Assembly (NCBI RefSeq): GCF_000756655.1
Contig: NZ_ARXU01000001.1
Coordinates: forward strand, 434,001 to 498,000
DNA length: 64,000 nucleotides
Direction: 5' to 3'
Source: Alcanivorax jadensis T9
GTDB lineage: Bacteria; Pseudomonadota; Gammaproteobacteria; Pseudomonadales; Alcanivoracaceae
The position numbers and the translations under genes were made by a program. This document shows positions 1 through 12,515 of this stretch, piece by piece. Position 1 is the first letter of the stretch. Each line of letters opens with the position of its first letter. A model generated the notes under the pieces. The model searched no databases, was not told the origin of the DNA, and worked only from the letters and a program-made list of their open reading frames with translations.

Positions 1-1362
1 CTGTGGATGGTAACTGACCATGCGCAGATGCTGGGGCTGGTTTTCCAGGCTGTCCACCTGGCTGTCAATATCGGCCTCGTTGCGGATAATCCGTTGATCG
101 CTGGCAGGCACATAGACTTCGCTGGCACCAGCAGCGAGATGCAACCTGGCGGCAGCTTTCAATGCCCGTTGCATGGAGGGAAAGTCGGTATCACTGAGCT
201 TGTAGTTGATCTTTTTACGCTCGCCATCCCATTCGATGCTGCCCACATTGTGATCGTGGATCAGCGTCACCAACCCGGCCAGATATTTGGCATTGGCCAT
301 GTAATCCATGAACGGTTTTCCGGTGCCGGGTTCTGCGGCCATGGTTAGCTCTACCAGGCCAGCTCCGCCATCTTCCAGCACAAACCCACCCTTGTCCGGA
401 TGCATAAACTCATCCACATAGACCCCCAGCATGGCACCCCGCCAGGGGTACACAGGTTCCGGGTATCGGGCTGGTACATACAGGGAGGGGTGGCAGGCAA
501 AATTCTTGCCCACCTGCCCTGACCGGTTTGCCAAGCCGCTCTTGAGTAGCAACAAGGGGGTCTGCACTGCCCCGGCCGCCAGAATGACACGGGGCGCAGA
601 CACCGACAGGGTTGCTGCCACGGTGCCGTCATGGCGGGTAATGATTGCCTCCACACCACATGCCTTACCCTCGCGGGTAACAATTTTTTCCACCCGTGTA
701 TCCGCATATATCTGCGCCCCATGAGCTGCCGCCCAGGGCAGATAGGTCACCAGCATGGATTGTTTGCGCTCGGTCTTGCAGCCAGACAGGCAATGTCCGG
801 TGAGGCCACACTGGCGAATATTGCGCTTAAGCGGTTTCACCGACCAGCCCAGTCGATTGGCACCAGCGCGAATCAGACGACCATGCCGGGGAATTTCATG
901 CTCACCGTTATCGTGAACGGCCAGGTTCTTTTCCACTTCGTCGAAATACGGCGCCAGTTCGTCAACGGTGAGTTCACTCAGACCGAAATCCCGCTGCCAG
1001 TCCTGCAGAATAAAGTCCGGGGTTCGGAAACAGACACAGCCGTTGACTACCGTGGAGCCTCCCACACAGGCCCCTTGAAGCACCAGCAAATCGCCGTCGC
1101 TGTTACTCTGACTGCCATGATCCTGATAGAGGGTGTCCAGGCTGTCGGTGAAATTCTCGGTGAAGTCCTTGGAGGGCACATAAGGACCTGCCTCCAGCAC
1201 CAGCACTTTCATTCCCCGTTTGGCCAACTCATAGGCGCTGACTGCCCCACCAGCGCCAGACCCGACGATCACCACATCGGCTTCCAGCTGCAAATGGTCA
1301 CGGGTAACATCACTGGCCTGGTGGACTCGCAAGCCGGAAGCCTGCCATTTCACTTCGCTCAT
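1..1362 (-). CDS. GMC family oxidoreductase (partial, C-terminus beyond window start)
   Basis: FAD-dependent glucose-methanol-choline type oxidoreductase, probably acting on an alcohol, sugar or sterol-like substrate. The reading frame is open from an ATG at 1362 to the window edge, about 454 codons, with no stop. Near residue 25 there is a Rossmann dinucleotide-binding motif (VVIVGSGAGGAVSAYELA), followed by LEAG and then GGSTVVNG, the usual GMC N-terminal signature. Its start overlaps the stop of the upstream gene as ATGA, so the two are translationally coupled. That upstream gene is a Gluconate_2-dh3-like small subunit, a pairing known for membrane-associated periplasmic dehydrogenases. 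The substrate cannot be told from sequence, and the C-terminal catalytic His/Asn region is outside the window. Confidence 0.88.
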   Translation of the reverse strand, partial: MSEVKWQASGLRVHQASDVTRDHLQLEADVVIVGSGAGGAVSAYELAKRGMKVLVLEAGPYVPSKDFTENFTDSLDTLYQDHGSQSNSDGDLLVLQGACVGGSTVVNGCVCFRTPDFILQDWQRDFGLSELTVDELAPYFDEVEKNLAVHDNGEHEIPRHGRLIRAGANRLGWSVKPLKRNIRQCGLTGHCLSGCKTERKQSMLVTYLPWAAAHGAQIYADTRVEKIVTREGKACGVEAIITRHDGTVAATLSVSAPRVILAAGAVQTPLLLLKSGLANRSGQVGKNFACHPSLYVPARYPEPVYPWRGAMLGVYVDEFMHPDKGGFVLEDGGAGLVELTMAAEPGTGKPFMDYMANAKYLAGLVTLIHDHNVGSIEWDGERKKINYKLSDTDFPSMQRALKAAARLHLAAGASEVYVPASDQRIIRNEADIDSQVDSLENQPQHLRMVSYHPQ

Positions 1363-1988
1363 GCCCGCGCCTCCCCATCAGCAACACTGTCAGGCAGCGG
1401 TGCATTACCCAGGTATTCCAGCCCCCACTTGTCACTCACCGGTCCATCGAACTCCGTGGGTGGCCAGGTGGCGGAATCCTGCCAGTAGGCACTATAGACG
1501 AGCTGCTTGATAACCGTGGCCAGGGTCCGCTGGATCACATTGCCCTGGCCCCAACTATCGAAATAGGCCCGGGCATCGTCATCATTCAAATCGACAAACC
1601 GGCTGCCTCGAGTGAGCACCGCAGCGTTATCGAACAGACCCAGTCCGGCCGCCACCTCCTTTCGCGTCAGCGGGTGCAAATGCCCCAGCAGGGTTTGCAC
1701 ATTCTGCACCACTGGCACCTGCTCGCTTGGCAGCAGAGCGGTGCCGTCAACGGGCAACAACACTTGCCGTGCCCGGTTGAAGAGATGGTATTCCGCCTCG
1801 GACAGGCCTCGTACCCAGGCCGGAGCTTCCTGCTTGTCCAGTGGAGAACGGCGCAGCAGGGCAAAGCCCCCGGCGGCCACAGCCGCCACGCCTGCGGAGC
1901 CCAGCAGGCCCCATTTCAGAAACCGCCGGCGGGCCATGCCCTGTTGCCAGATAGCGGAAACCCGCCGCGCCTGAAGCTGGCTTTTCAT
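1359..1988 (-). CDS. Tat-exported gluconate 2-dehydrogenase subunit 3 family protein
   Basis: A 209-residue small subunit that probably partners the GMC oxidoreductase encoded directly downstream, with which it overlaps by 4 bases (ATGA). Residues 19-25 read ARRRFLK, a near-consensus twin-arginine motif, followed by a hydrophobic stretch (LLGSAGVAAVAAGGFALL). This predicts folded export by the Tat pathway and possible retention as an N-terminal anchor. The rest resembles the Gluconate_2-dh3 family, whose members assist secreted FAD dehydrogenases and may help couple them to the respiratory chain. The ATG at 1988 is preceded by GAGGAC. Tat export and pairing are inferred from motif and order; the electron acceptor is unknown. 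Confidence 0.75.
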   Translation of the reverse strand: MKSQLQARRVSAIWQQGMARRRFLKWGLLGSAGVAAVAAGGFALLRRSPLDKQEAPAWVRGLSEAEYHLFNRARQVLLPVDGTALLPSEQVPVVQNVQTLLGHLHPLTRKEVAAGLGLFDNAAVLTRGSRFVDLNDDDARAYFDSWGQGNVIQRTLATVIKQLVYSAYWQDSATWPPTEFDGPVSDKWGLEYLGNAPLPDSVADGEARA

Positions 1989-2106
1989 GGTCTGTCCTCA
2001 ACGCAAAAACACAGCCTTGAAGCTACTCAAAAGACCACATGAATACAATGTGTTTACTCTAACAGGGGAGCTTGACCGCACAGAACAGGCGGCCAGCGAA
2101 AGGCTA

Positions 2107-3027
2107 TCAGAAATCGCCGTTACCGGGGCCGGCCACCGGCACGCTGGGGCCTACCGCCACCGGATCCTGGTGGATAATCACATCCGCCGCCGGATAGGCC
2201 TGGCGAATCCCCTGCTCGATACGTTCAGCCAGGTCATGGGCTTCACGCAGCGACAGGTTCTGATCCATATCCACATGTAACTGGATAAACTGGGTGCGGC
2301 CAGACTGGCGGGTACGCAGGTCATGAAACCCCAGTGCAAGCGAATGCTCCGCCACAATGGCCCCGATTACATCACGTACATCACCGGGAATCTCCCGGTC
2401 CAGCAGCAACTGGATGGACTCACCGGCAATCGACCAGGCGCTGTAAAGAATAAACAGGGCAATCACCAGCCCCATGGCGCCATCCAGCCACAGAAAACCA
2501 TACTGACTGACCACCAGCACCAGGATGATCCCCGCGTTCACTGACAGGTCTGACAGGTAGTGAAGTGAATCGGCCTCGATGGCGGTTGATCCGGTCTCTC
2601 TGACCACGAATTTCTGGATCAACAACAGCCCGAAGGTCAACGCAATGGAAAACACCATCACCGCTACCCCCACCGCATTCTGCTCAATCGGCTGCGGATC
2701 CATCAGTTTGAAAGCAGACTGCTGGATCAGGAATATCGACGAGCCGGCAATGAAGATTGCCTGCCCCAGCCCCGCCAGCGCTTCCGCCTTGCCATGACCA
2801 AAGCGATGCTCTTCATCGGCAGGCACCAGGGAATAACGAATGGCAAAGAAATTGATCAGCGAGGCCAGCGAATCCATCACCGAATCCACCAGTGACGCCA
2901 ACAGGCTCACCGAGCCGGTCATCAGCCAGGCCACCGTCTTGGCTGCGATCAACAGCAATGCCGTAAAGATTGACGCCAATGCGGCGATCATCAAAAGGCG
3001 GTGTTCCCGGCGGGTTTCACTGGTCAT
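2107..3027 (-). CDS. fieF: Cation diffusion facilitator metal efflux transporter (FieF-like)
   Basis: Inner-membrane divalent metal/proton antiporter of the cation diffusion facilitator family (306 residues; E. coli FieF has 300). Six hydrophobic segments lie in the first 210 residues. The metal-site residues are present: DSVMDS in TM2 and HYLSD in TM5, matching the Asp/Asp and His/Asp quartet of FieF. A cytoplasmic C-terminal domain follows, with HDLRTRQSG and HVDMD, typical of the dimeric metal-sensing domain. Substrate is likely Zn2+ or Fe2+, but metal choice cannot be read securely from sequence. It lies 27 bases after nlpD on the same strand, the position where rpoS is normally found. 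Confidence 0.85.
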   Translation of the reverse strand: MTSETRREHRLLMIAALASIFTALLLIAAKTVAWLMTGSVSLLASLVDSVMDSLASLINFFAIRYSLVPADEEHRFGHGKAEALAGLGQAIFIAGSSIFLIQQSAFKLMDPQPIEQNAVGVAVMVFSIALTFGLLLIQKFVVRETGSTAIEADSLHYLSDLSVNAGIILVLVVSQYGFLWLDGAMGLVIALFILYSAWSIAGESIQLLLDREIPGDVRDVIGAIVAEHSLALGFHDLRTRQSGRTQFIQLHVDMDQNLSLREAHDLAERIEQGIRQAYPAADVIIHQDPVAVGPSVPVAGPGNGDF

Positions 3028-3054
3028 GGATGGTTCCGTTGGTGAGCAGAGGGG

Positions 3055-3843
3055 TTATTTCTTCGGCAAATAGGTGAGCGGATCCACCGGTTTACCATCC
3101 TTGCGAATTTCAAAGTGCAACTGGGTACGGAAAGTCCCCGTGGCTCCCATCGCGGCGATCTGTTGGCCGGCCTTTACCGCATCCCCTTCCTTGACCAGCA
3201 TTCTGTCGTTGTGGGCATAGGCACTCAGCCAGCGGTCACTATGTTTGAGAATCAACAGATTGCCGTAACCGGTCAGGCCACTGCCACGATACACCACACG
3301 GCCATCCGCCGCTGCCACTACCGGGCTGTTGGTTTTACCGGAAATGGCGATGCCTTTGCGGCCATGATTGTCACTGGAAAAGGTTTCTACCACCTGTCCC
3401 CCAGCCGGCCAGCGCCAGCTCACCGGGCCCACTGTGGAACCTGCAGACGCAGTCGCAGAGGGTTTGGCCGCAGGTGTTTTTTGCGGCTTGGCGGGTGCCG
3501 GTTTGCTGGTGGGTTTGTCCTGGGCTTTCGGTGCCGGTTTACTGGTACTTGAGGAGGCCGATGAAGTACCGCTGGAGGGTGCTTTCAGCGCCAGGGAAAT
3601 ACGCTGCCCCGGATAGATGGTATAAGGCGCCGGAATCCTGTTGGCCCTGGCCAGCTCCCGATAGTCCCAACCATAACGCCAGGCGATGGAATATAAGGTT
3701 TCTCCCCCGCGCACTTCATGGGTGCCAGCGGTGACCTTGCTGGTTCGTGGCTCTTGACCGTAGATATCAACGACCGGTGCAAAATTTCCCGCACTGCAGC
3801 CGCCTACCATCACGAAGATCAATGCCGTCGCCAGGGCACGCAT
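3055..3843 (-). CDS. nlpD: NlpD-like lipoprotein, LysM + M23 domain
   Basis: Outer-membrane lipoprotein that in related bacteria activates the cell-division amidase AmiC. Residues 1-16 are a lipoprotein signal with lipobox VGGC. A LysM peptidoglycan-binding domain follows at about 44-88 (GGETLYSIAWRYGWDYRELA). Next is a low-complexity Ser/Pro/Ala/Lys linker (about 90-138), then a C-terminal M23 (LytM) domain. The first metal-binding His of active M23 enzymes is replaced (GRKGIAISG), as in NlpD/EnvC activators, so this is probably an activator and not a hydrolase. It sits in the pcm-nlpD neighbourhood, although a DUF368 gene separates it from pcm and no rpoS follows. Confidence 0.88.
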   Translation of the reverse strand: MRALATALIFVMVGGCSAGNFAPVVDIYGQEPRTSKVTAGTHEVRGGETLYSIAWRYGWDYRELARANRIPAPYTIYPGQRISLALKAPSSGTSSASSSTSKPAPKAQDKPTSKPAPAKPQKTPAAKPSATASAGSTVGPVSWRWPAGGQVVETFSSDNHGRKGIAISGKTNSPVVAAADGRVVYRGSGLTGYGNLLILKHSDRWLSAYAHNDRMLVKEGDAVKAGQQIAAMGATGTFRTQLHFEIRKDGKPVDPLTYLPKK

Positions 3844-3931
3844 CAGAATGAGTCGCTACCTGTCGGGTGTTGGCACGCCATTAACCACTCCCTCGAAATG
3901 GCACCGGATTACGGTACCGGAAATTCAATAT

Positions 3932-4840
3932 TTACGAATCCTGCGCAACATTATGCACTGGCGCCAGCCGATACAGTAGCCACACCAGCGTAGCCGCGAC
4001 CAGCCCGGCCAGCAGAGCCAATGCCAATTGCGAACCGTCGCCGGTTTCACTGGCATATTGCGCCGGTGACAACCAACGATCTGCCAGACCTTGTTCACCC
4101 GATACCCGCCAGGGCCAAAGCTTCAGCAACGACCCGGCCATGAAACCCGCCAGCAAGGCCATGACGGTGTCGTGGTAACGGTGCAGAGTCCATTTGAGCA
4201 CATGCACAAAACTCAGTAGGCCGATAGCGCAGCCGGCCATAAAGGCCAGTAACAACGGTATCTCACCTTGCTTCACTGCCTCCAGCACCGGTTGGTACAT
4301 TCCCAGTAAAAGAAGGATAAAACTGCCGGAAATGCCAGGCAGGATCATGGCGCAGATGGCGAGCATGCCGCTGAAGAAGAACACCGTTGCGCCACTGCCC
4401 ACCGCCGACAGCGCCGGCGCCAGCCCGATAGCCACAGCCACACCAGTGCCGGCCACAAAGGCAGCAATCTGAACCGCCCCCCGTTGTTGCAGTGGTTTCA
4501 AGACCAGAAAGATGCTGGCCAGAATCAGGCCACTGAAGAAGGCCCAAACCGGCACTGGATGCGTCTCCAGCAGCCAGGTAATCAAACGCGCCAGCACAGC
4601 AATACTGGTAAAGATGCCCGCCAGCAGGGTCACCAGAAACGTAAGATTGGCCTGACGCCAGAACGCCACAAAGCCTTGCTGATGCCATACCTTCAGCAAA
4701 CGCGGCGTCAGCCCGCCAAGAGTATCAATCAACTCTTCATAAATACCGGTGATCAACGCCAGGGTGCCACCGGACACTCCGGGCACCACATCGGCCGCGC
4801 CCATGGCCATGCCGCGAAAGAAAATACCGGGTCGAATCAT
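3932..4840 (-). CDS. popT: DUF368 undecaprenyl phosphate transporter (PopT-like)
   Basis: Polytopic inner-membrane protein of the DUF368 family, 302 residues with about eight hydrophobic segments. The N-terminus has the family signature RGMAMGAADVVPGVSGGT, and a second, inverted-topology copy (MILPGISGSFILLLLGMY) lies near residue 165. DUF368 proteins have been reported to return undecaprenyl phosphate across the membrane for cell-wall carrier recycling. That role fits the other carrier-cycle genes in this window, uppS and uppP. The symbol follows that work; orthology is inferred from the signatures. Its position between pcm and nlpD is unlike the usual order in Pseudomonas and enterics. Confidence 0.8.
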   Translation of the reverse strand: MIRPGIFFRGMAMGAADVVPGVSGGTLALITGIYEELIDTLGGLTPRLLKVWHQQGFVAFWRQANLTFLVTLLAGIFTSIAVLARLITWLLETHPVPVWAFFSGLILASIFLVLKPLQQRGAVQIAAFVAGTGVAVAIGLAPALSAVGSGATVFFFSGMLAICAMILPGISGSFILLLLGMYQPVLEAVKQGEIPLLLAFMAGCAIGLLSFVHVLKWTLHRYHDTVMALLAGFMAGSLLKLWPWRVSGEQGLADRWLSPAQYASETGDGSQLALALLAGLVAATLVWLLYRLAPVHNVAQDS

Positions 4841-4856
4841 GTTAGTCCTTGAAAAG

Positions 4857-4985
4857 AGCTTCTAGCTTCTAGCTTCTAGCTTCTAGCTTCTAGCTTCTAG
4901 CTTTCAGGATGGGGCCCGCCCCAAACGAAGCGCAACCTCAAGAGCAAAGTGTTTGTTTCACTCGCAGCTAGTAGCTCGTAGCTGC
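4857..4985. repeat. Heptamer-repeat element between pcm and popT
   Basis: Six perfect tandem copies of AGCTTCT plus AGCT lie at 4857-4902. A degenerate partner with the same 7-base step lies at 4965-4985: CAGCTAG, TAGCTCG, TAGCTGC. The right arm begins directly after the pcm stop codon (4986-4988 on the minus strand). Between the arms, GGGGCCCGCCCC (4911-4922) is GC-rich and self-complementary. The element fills the pcm-popT gap. Confidence 0.9.
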
Positions 4986-5648
4986 TTACCGCATCACCCC
5001 ACGCTGGAATGGCACGAAGCGGACCGCATCCAGTGATTGCACATGGAACTGGTCGCCATCACGGTCAACCACAGTGAGGATCTGTTGGCGATCACCGCCC
5101 ACCGGCATCACCAGACGGCCTCCGTCTGCCAGTTGTGACAACAGATCATCAGGAATGTCCGCACGGGCACAGGCGGCCAGGATCGCATCAAAGGGGGCTT
5201 CGCTTTTCCAACCGAAGCCACCATCCGCGTGCTTGAGCTGTACCCGAGCCAGGCCCAGCTTCATCAAACGGTTGCGCGCCTGGTCCTGCAATGGGCGGAT
5301 GCGTTCCACAGAATAGAGGGCGTCACAGAACTGGGCCAGCACCGCCGTTTGATAGCCACAGCCCGTGCCGATCTCGAGCACCTTGGTGGGTCTGCCGTTG
5401 GCGATCAACAATTCGGTCATGCGTGCCACCACCCAGGGCTGGGAAATGGTCTGACCGTGGCCGATGGGCAGCGCCGTATCGTCGTAGGCCTGGTGGGCCA
5501 GGGCTTCTTCGATAAACAGGTGACGCGGGGTATTGCGGATGGCATCAAGCACACGCTCGTCACTGATGCCGGCATCACGCAGCCGTTGCACCAGACGATC
5601 CCGGGTCCGTGCAGAGGTCATGCCGATGCCGCTAAGTTGGATATCCAT
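4986..5648 (-). CDS. pcm: Protein-L-isoaspartate O-methyltransferase
   Basis: Repairs isoaspartyl residues in aged proteins by S-adenosylmethionine-dependent carboxyl methylation; cytoplasmic. The 220-residue product (E. coli Pcm has 208) has the family N-terminal region (NTPRHLFIEEALAHQAYDD), the substrate loop PIGHGQTISQP, and the SAM site EIGTGCGYQTAVLAQ. A longer frame back to a GTG at 5690 exists, but the ATG at 5648 has a good ribosome site (AAGAAG) at proper spacing and gives the family length. Pcm follows truD directly. In most gammaproteobacteria surE sits between them, and here it is absent. Confidence 0.95.
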   Translation of the reverse strand: MDIQLSGIGMTSARTRDRLVQRLRDAGISDERVLDAIRNTPRHLFIEEALAHQAYDDTALPIGHGQTISQPWVVARMTELLIANGRPTKVLEIGTGCGYQTAVLAQFCDALYSVERIRPLQDQARNRLMKLGLARVQLKHADGGFGWKSEAPFDAILAACARADIPDDLLSQLADGGRLVMPVGGDRQQILTVVDRDGDQFHVQSLDAVRFVPFQRGVMR

Positions 5649-5696
5649 CTGTACTTCTTTTGCCTCTGGATGTGCCTCTCGGCGGATCACTCAGGG

Positions 5697-6728
5697 TTAC
5701 CCTGAAGTCTCGGACTCAGGTTTTATAATTTCCGCCATGACTGTCGTGGCAAAAGCGCCTGTGGGCAGCGTAAACGCCAGCTCCAGGCACACTTCCCCTT
5801 CCCTTTCTGCTTGCCAGGACCATTGCAATTCCCGTACCGGCAACCTTGTTGCCCGGCGGGCTTCCTCAACGCCGATGCTGCACAGGCCATCGATCACGGT
5901 GGCATACGGTGCGAGTATCCGCTGTTCCAGTTCCCGGCAAGGGCCAGATGATGCCATGCCCGGCACCCCCGGCAAAGGGGCGGTGGGATGAACCTCACCG
6001 GCAATCACTCTTTCGCCGGCCTCTGTGTCGTCGTCCGCAAGGAACAGGCCGCGGCTACCTTGCGGCTGTAGCAGATCACCGGCCAGTACCCGGTCCCAGC
6101 ATTGCCGGTTAACACGCTCGGCAAGGACCTGGTTGAACAAGTTGCTGCGCACCGCTGACAGCCACAGACCGCGCAGCGCTTTCTTGCGCGGCGCTTCGCC
6201 ACCACACAACCACTCGGTTCCCCGCACCAGGTTGCCGGCACCGCGACCAAAGCGCTGCTCACCAAAATAGTTGGGCACCCCCTGGCGCTCAATGGTGGCA
6301 AGTTGCTGTTCCAGCTGCTGGCGATCTCCCTGGAAATCGGTAACACGAAGCACAAAACCGTTGGCGCGATGGGTACCCCGGTTCAGTTTGCGGCGATGGC
6401 GAAGCCCTTGAAGGCCCCTCAACCCCGGCGGCCAGTCAAACTCCGGGTCCGCCTTGCCGGGCAGATGCAGGCTGAACCACTGACGGGTAATGGCGTACTT
6501 GTCCTTGAGCCCGCTGTAGCCCACCGCCAGGCGATGAACACCCGCCTGTTTGGCCAGTAACAGCGCCACATCCTCAGTATTCCAGCCGGTCTTCTCGATT
6601 TCCAGCCACAGGTGTTCGCCCTCACCTTCCGGGCGCACATGCATGTGCTCGAATACCTGAAAATCTGCCGGAGAGGCTTTCAGCACCCCAGTGGATGCCG
6701 GCCCGCCATGGGCGCAGGGTAGACTCAT
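5697..6728 (-). CDS. truD: tRNA pseudouridine(13) synthase TruD
   Basis: Makes pseudouridine at position 13 of tRNA(Glu) and some other tRNAs. The 343-residue protein matches the E. coli length (349). It carries the TruD catalytic motif [17 protein letters not shown], in which the Asp of GLKDK is the nucleophile, and the downstream [12 protein letters not shown] motif. The start codon overlaps the ispF stop (ATGA), giving a coupled ispD-ispF-truD unit as in Pseudomonas and E. coli. Confidence 0.95.
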   Translation of the reverse strand: MSLPCAHGGPASTGVLKASPADFQVFEHMHVRPEGEGEHLWLEIEKTGWNTEDVALLLAKQAGVHRLAVGYSGLKDKYAITRQWFSLHLPGKADPEFDWPPGLRGLQGLRHRRKLNRGTHRANGFVLRVTDFQGDRQQLEQQLATIERQGVPNYFGEQRFGRGAGNLVRGTEWLCGGEAPRKKALRGLWLSAVRSNLFNQVLAERVNRQCWDRVLAGDLLQPQGSRGLFLADDDTEAGERVIAGEVHPTAPLPGVPGMASSGPCRELEQRILAPYATVIDGLCSIGVEEARRATRLPVRELQWSWQAEREGEVCLELAFTLPTGAFATTVMAEIIKPESETSG

Positions 6729-7204
6729 CGAGACTCCACCAGTACCACGGCCTGCACCGCAATACCTTCCTTGCGGCCGGTGAAACCGAGTTTTTCGGTG
6801 GTAGTCGCCTTGACGGAAACCTGCCCCACCTCACAATCGAGCAGATCGGCAATGCGCTGGCGCATGGCTCTGATATGGGGAGCCAGTTTGGGGGCCTGGC
6901 AGATGACGGTGATATCTGCATTGCCCAATTGCCAGCCGGCCGCTGTCACGTCCCGGTAGATCGCCGCCAACAAGGTGGCGGAATCCGCGTCCTGCCACTG
7001 CGGATCGGTGTCCGGAAAATAGTGACCGATATCCCCCAAGGCCAGGGCACCCAGCAAGGCATCAGACAGGGCATGCAGGGCCACATCACCATCCGAGTGT
7101 GCCTTGAGTCCATGGCTGTGAGGAATTGCCACACCGCCCAGCATCACGTGATCCCCTTCCGTGAACGCGTGCACATCGAAGCCCTGGCCGATACGAATAC
7201 TCAC
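6725..7204 (-). CDS. ispF: 2-C-methyl-D-erythritol 2,4-cyclodiphosphate synthase
   Basis: Fifth step of the MEP isoprenoid pathway, a trimeric zinc enzyme. The product has 159 residues, the same as E. coli IspF. Metal ligands appear in GQGFDVHAF (Asp and His of DVH) and in the [19 protein letters not shown] motif; the C-terminal [15 protein letters not shown] loop is also conserved. Both ends overlap neighbours by four bases (ispD stop and truD start), a tight translational coupling. It uses the product made after IspD, its upstream neighbour. Confidence 0.97.
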   Translation of the reverse strand: MSIRIGQGFDVHAFTEGDHVMLGGVAIPHSHGLKAHSDGDVALHALSDALLGALALGDIGHYFPDTDPQWQDADSATLLAAIYRDVTAAGWQLGNADITVICQAPKLAPHIRAMRQRIADLLDCEVGQVSVKATTTEKLGFTGRKEGIAVQAVVLVESR

Positions 7205-7914
7205 AGCATGTTCTCCTCGTCGCCCAGCTGGCAGGCCAGATAGAAACGGGCCAGTGCCAGATCTTCCGGGACGGTAACCTTGATATTGTCGCTATGACCC
7301 GCCACCAGCGCCGGACGGCGTCCCACTCTTTCCATGGCAGACGCTTCATCGGTAATACCGGCCAGATCACCTTGCAGGGCATCGTGCAACGCACGAGCAG
7401 GGAACAACTGCGGCGTCAGCGCCCGCCAGATGCAGTCGCGATCCAGAGTGGCGGCAATATGGTTGCCATCATCGGCTTGCTTGATGGTATCCACCACCGG
7501 CAACGCCAATATCGCACCCTGACTGTCGGTCTGGTCGAGCAGGTTCTGAATATCTGACAGCCGTACCAGAGGCCGGGCCATATCATGAACCAGTACCCAG
7601 GCGTTTTCTCCACCCAACTCCAGCGCCCTGGTGACGCCGTTGCGCACGGATTCGGCGCGGGCGGCTCCGCCGCTAACAGTGGCAATACGCGAATGCGTGG
7701 AGACACCCAGCGTCGGCCACCAGGGATCCTGCACGGATACGGCAACCAACACACGGTCGATGGGGGCAAATGATAACAAACGATTGAGGGTATGCTCGGC
7801 CAGGGTCTTGCCGGCCAGTGACAGGTACTGCTTGGGAAAACCCGCCCCCATGCGCTCACCGATACCGGCAGCCGGTACCACCGCATAGAGAGGGCCGTTA
7901 ATGACAGGATTCAC
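7201..7914 (-). CDS. ispD: 2-C-methyl-D-erythritol 4-phosphate cytidylyltransferase
   Basis: Third step of the MEP pathway, forming CDP-methylerythritol from CTP. The 237-residue protein has the nucleotide-binding N-terminus [19 protein letters not shown], then VHDMARPLV and TDEASAMER, all typical of IspD. The start is a GTG at 7914 that overlaps the ftsB stop (GTGA). CTP comes from PyrG, encoded in the same run of genes. Confidence 0.96.
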   Translation of the reverse strand: MNPVINGPLYAVVPAAGIGERMGAGFPKQYLSLAGKTLAEHTLNRLLSFAPIDRVLVAVSVQDPWWPTLGVSTHSRIATVSGGAARAESVRNGVTRALELGGENAWVLVHDMARPLVRLSDIQNLLDQTDSQGAILALPVVDTIKQADDGNHIAATLDRDCIWRALTPQLFPARALHDALQGDLAGITDEASAMERVGRRPALVAGHSDNIKVTVPEDLALARFYLACQLGDEENML

Positions 7915-8273
7915 TCACCGCCCCGGGGTTGTTCGAGAATCAGGAAAAAACTTTCACCGTCGCGGATCATGCCCAGATCCTTGCGAGCAATCTCTTCCAC
8001 CGCTTCGGTGCCCTGCTTGAGATCCTTCACGTCGGCGGCCATCAGCCGGTTGCGTTCGTTCAGTTTGGCATTGCTCTGCTTGAGTGTGGCTACCTCTTTT
8101 TCCAGCGTCGCCACATGCCTCAGACTGCCCTCACCAAACCACAGCCGGGCCTGCAGGCCGACAAATACCAGAGCCAACAGGGCAATCACAATCTGCCTGG
8201 CGGGAGACAGCTGCATGGCCTCCCGCTTGCCAAATTCCTTCCCTGCCTTGCTGGTTCTGGTATCCGGCATCAT
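7911..8273 (-). CDS. ftsB: Cell division protein FtsB
   Basis: Small bitopic divisome protein that forms a complex with FtsL and FtsQ. There is a short cytoplasmic N-terminus, one membrane segment (about residues 25-43, RQIVIALLALVFVGLQARLW), the FtsB-like WFGEGS turn, and a periplasmic heptad coiled coil ending in RKDLGMIRDGESFF, which is highly characteristic. The open frame gives 120 residues from an ATG at 8273, abutting the eno stop. A second ATG at 8216 gives 101 residues, closer to E. coli FtsB (103), and has GGGAGG just upstream, although close. Either start is possible. Confidence 0.9.
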   Translation of the reverse strand: MMPDTRTSKAGKEFGKREAMQLSPARQIVIALLALVFVGLQARLWFGEGSLRHVATLEKEVATLKQSNAKLNERNRLMAADVKDLKQGTEAVEEIARKDLGMIRDGESFFLILEQPRGGE

Positions 8274-12082
<3,809 letters not shown>

Positions 12083-12124
12083 CTAGTGGGTTGGTAGCAC
12101 TCTCACCAGTGTAACCGGCACCAA

Positions 12125-12160
12125 TAAAAAAACACCCTGCACGCATGACACGGGCAAGGG
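12125..12160 (-). terminator. Rho-independent terminator or attenuator upstream of pyrG
   Basis: Read on the minus strand, a GC-rich stem (CCCT..GC..CG pairing with CG..GC..AGGG, one bulge and one mismatch) is followed by TG and seven Ts. It lies after recQ and only about 55 bases before the pyrG start. It could end recQ transcription or sit inside a pyrG leader as an attenuator. No clear promoter was seen between it and pyrG. Confidence 0.6.
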
Positions 12161-12399
12161 GCTTTCTGAATCGGGTTGGCCAGCTACGCAAGTGATGGTT
12201 GAACACCTGAAAATTCAGGGGCTTGCGCTACATCAGGACGGGAGGAAATGCTAACAGAAGGCGCCCCTCGCCTCAATCGGAATCGCTCTCGGGAGCGTAA
12301 AAAGTGGCGCGGGCTGATGCATGGCGCAGGTCCACCCTGAGTGGCTCAGGCGTTATTCTGTCTACGGATGCCGCTTTCAACGCTCAGTGGATTGTGGGG

Positions 12400-12452
12400 T
12401 GCGAGTTTCGAAATGGAAAACCGGCCTGACCTTTCGTGACTCGCAACTCCCC
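12400..12452. repeat. Heptamer-type inverted repeat in recQ-pyrG gap
   Basis: TGCGAGT TTCGAAA at 12400-12413 faces TTTCGTG ACTCGCA ACTCCCC at 12432-12452. The arms are inverted and fall into 7-base units. Short and degenerate, but built like the other heptamer elements of the window and sharing ACTCGCA with the copy at 42309. Confidence 0.5.
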
Positions 12453-12515
12453 GAGGCAACGCTGAATTACCTGCACTGCGCCAGGTCGCCGGAATCGAAC
12501 CCTGTGTTCCCGTCG

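Noticed and set aside
4857-4902. CRISPR-like direct repeats
   Set aside because: Units are 7 bases with no spacers and there are no cas genes.
5649-5690. N-terminal extension of Pcm to a GTG at 5690
   Set aside because: The internal ATG has a better ribosome site and gives the family length.
12481-12504. tRNA-like T-loop (minus strand GGTTCGATTCC)
   Set aside because: Only two of five T-stem pairs form, and no acceptor, anticodon or D arm can be built around it.
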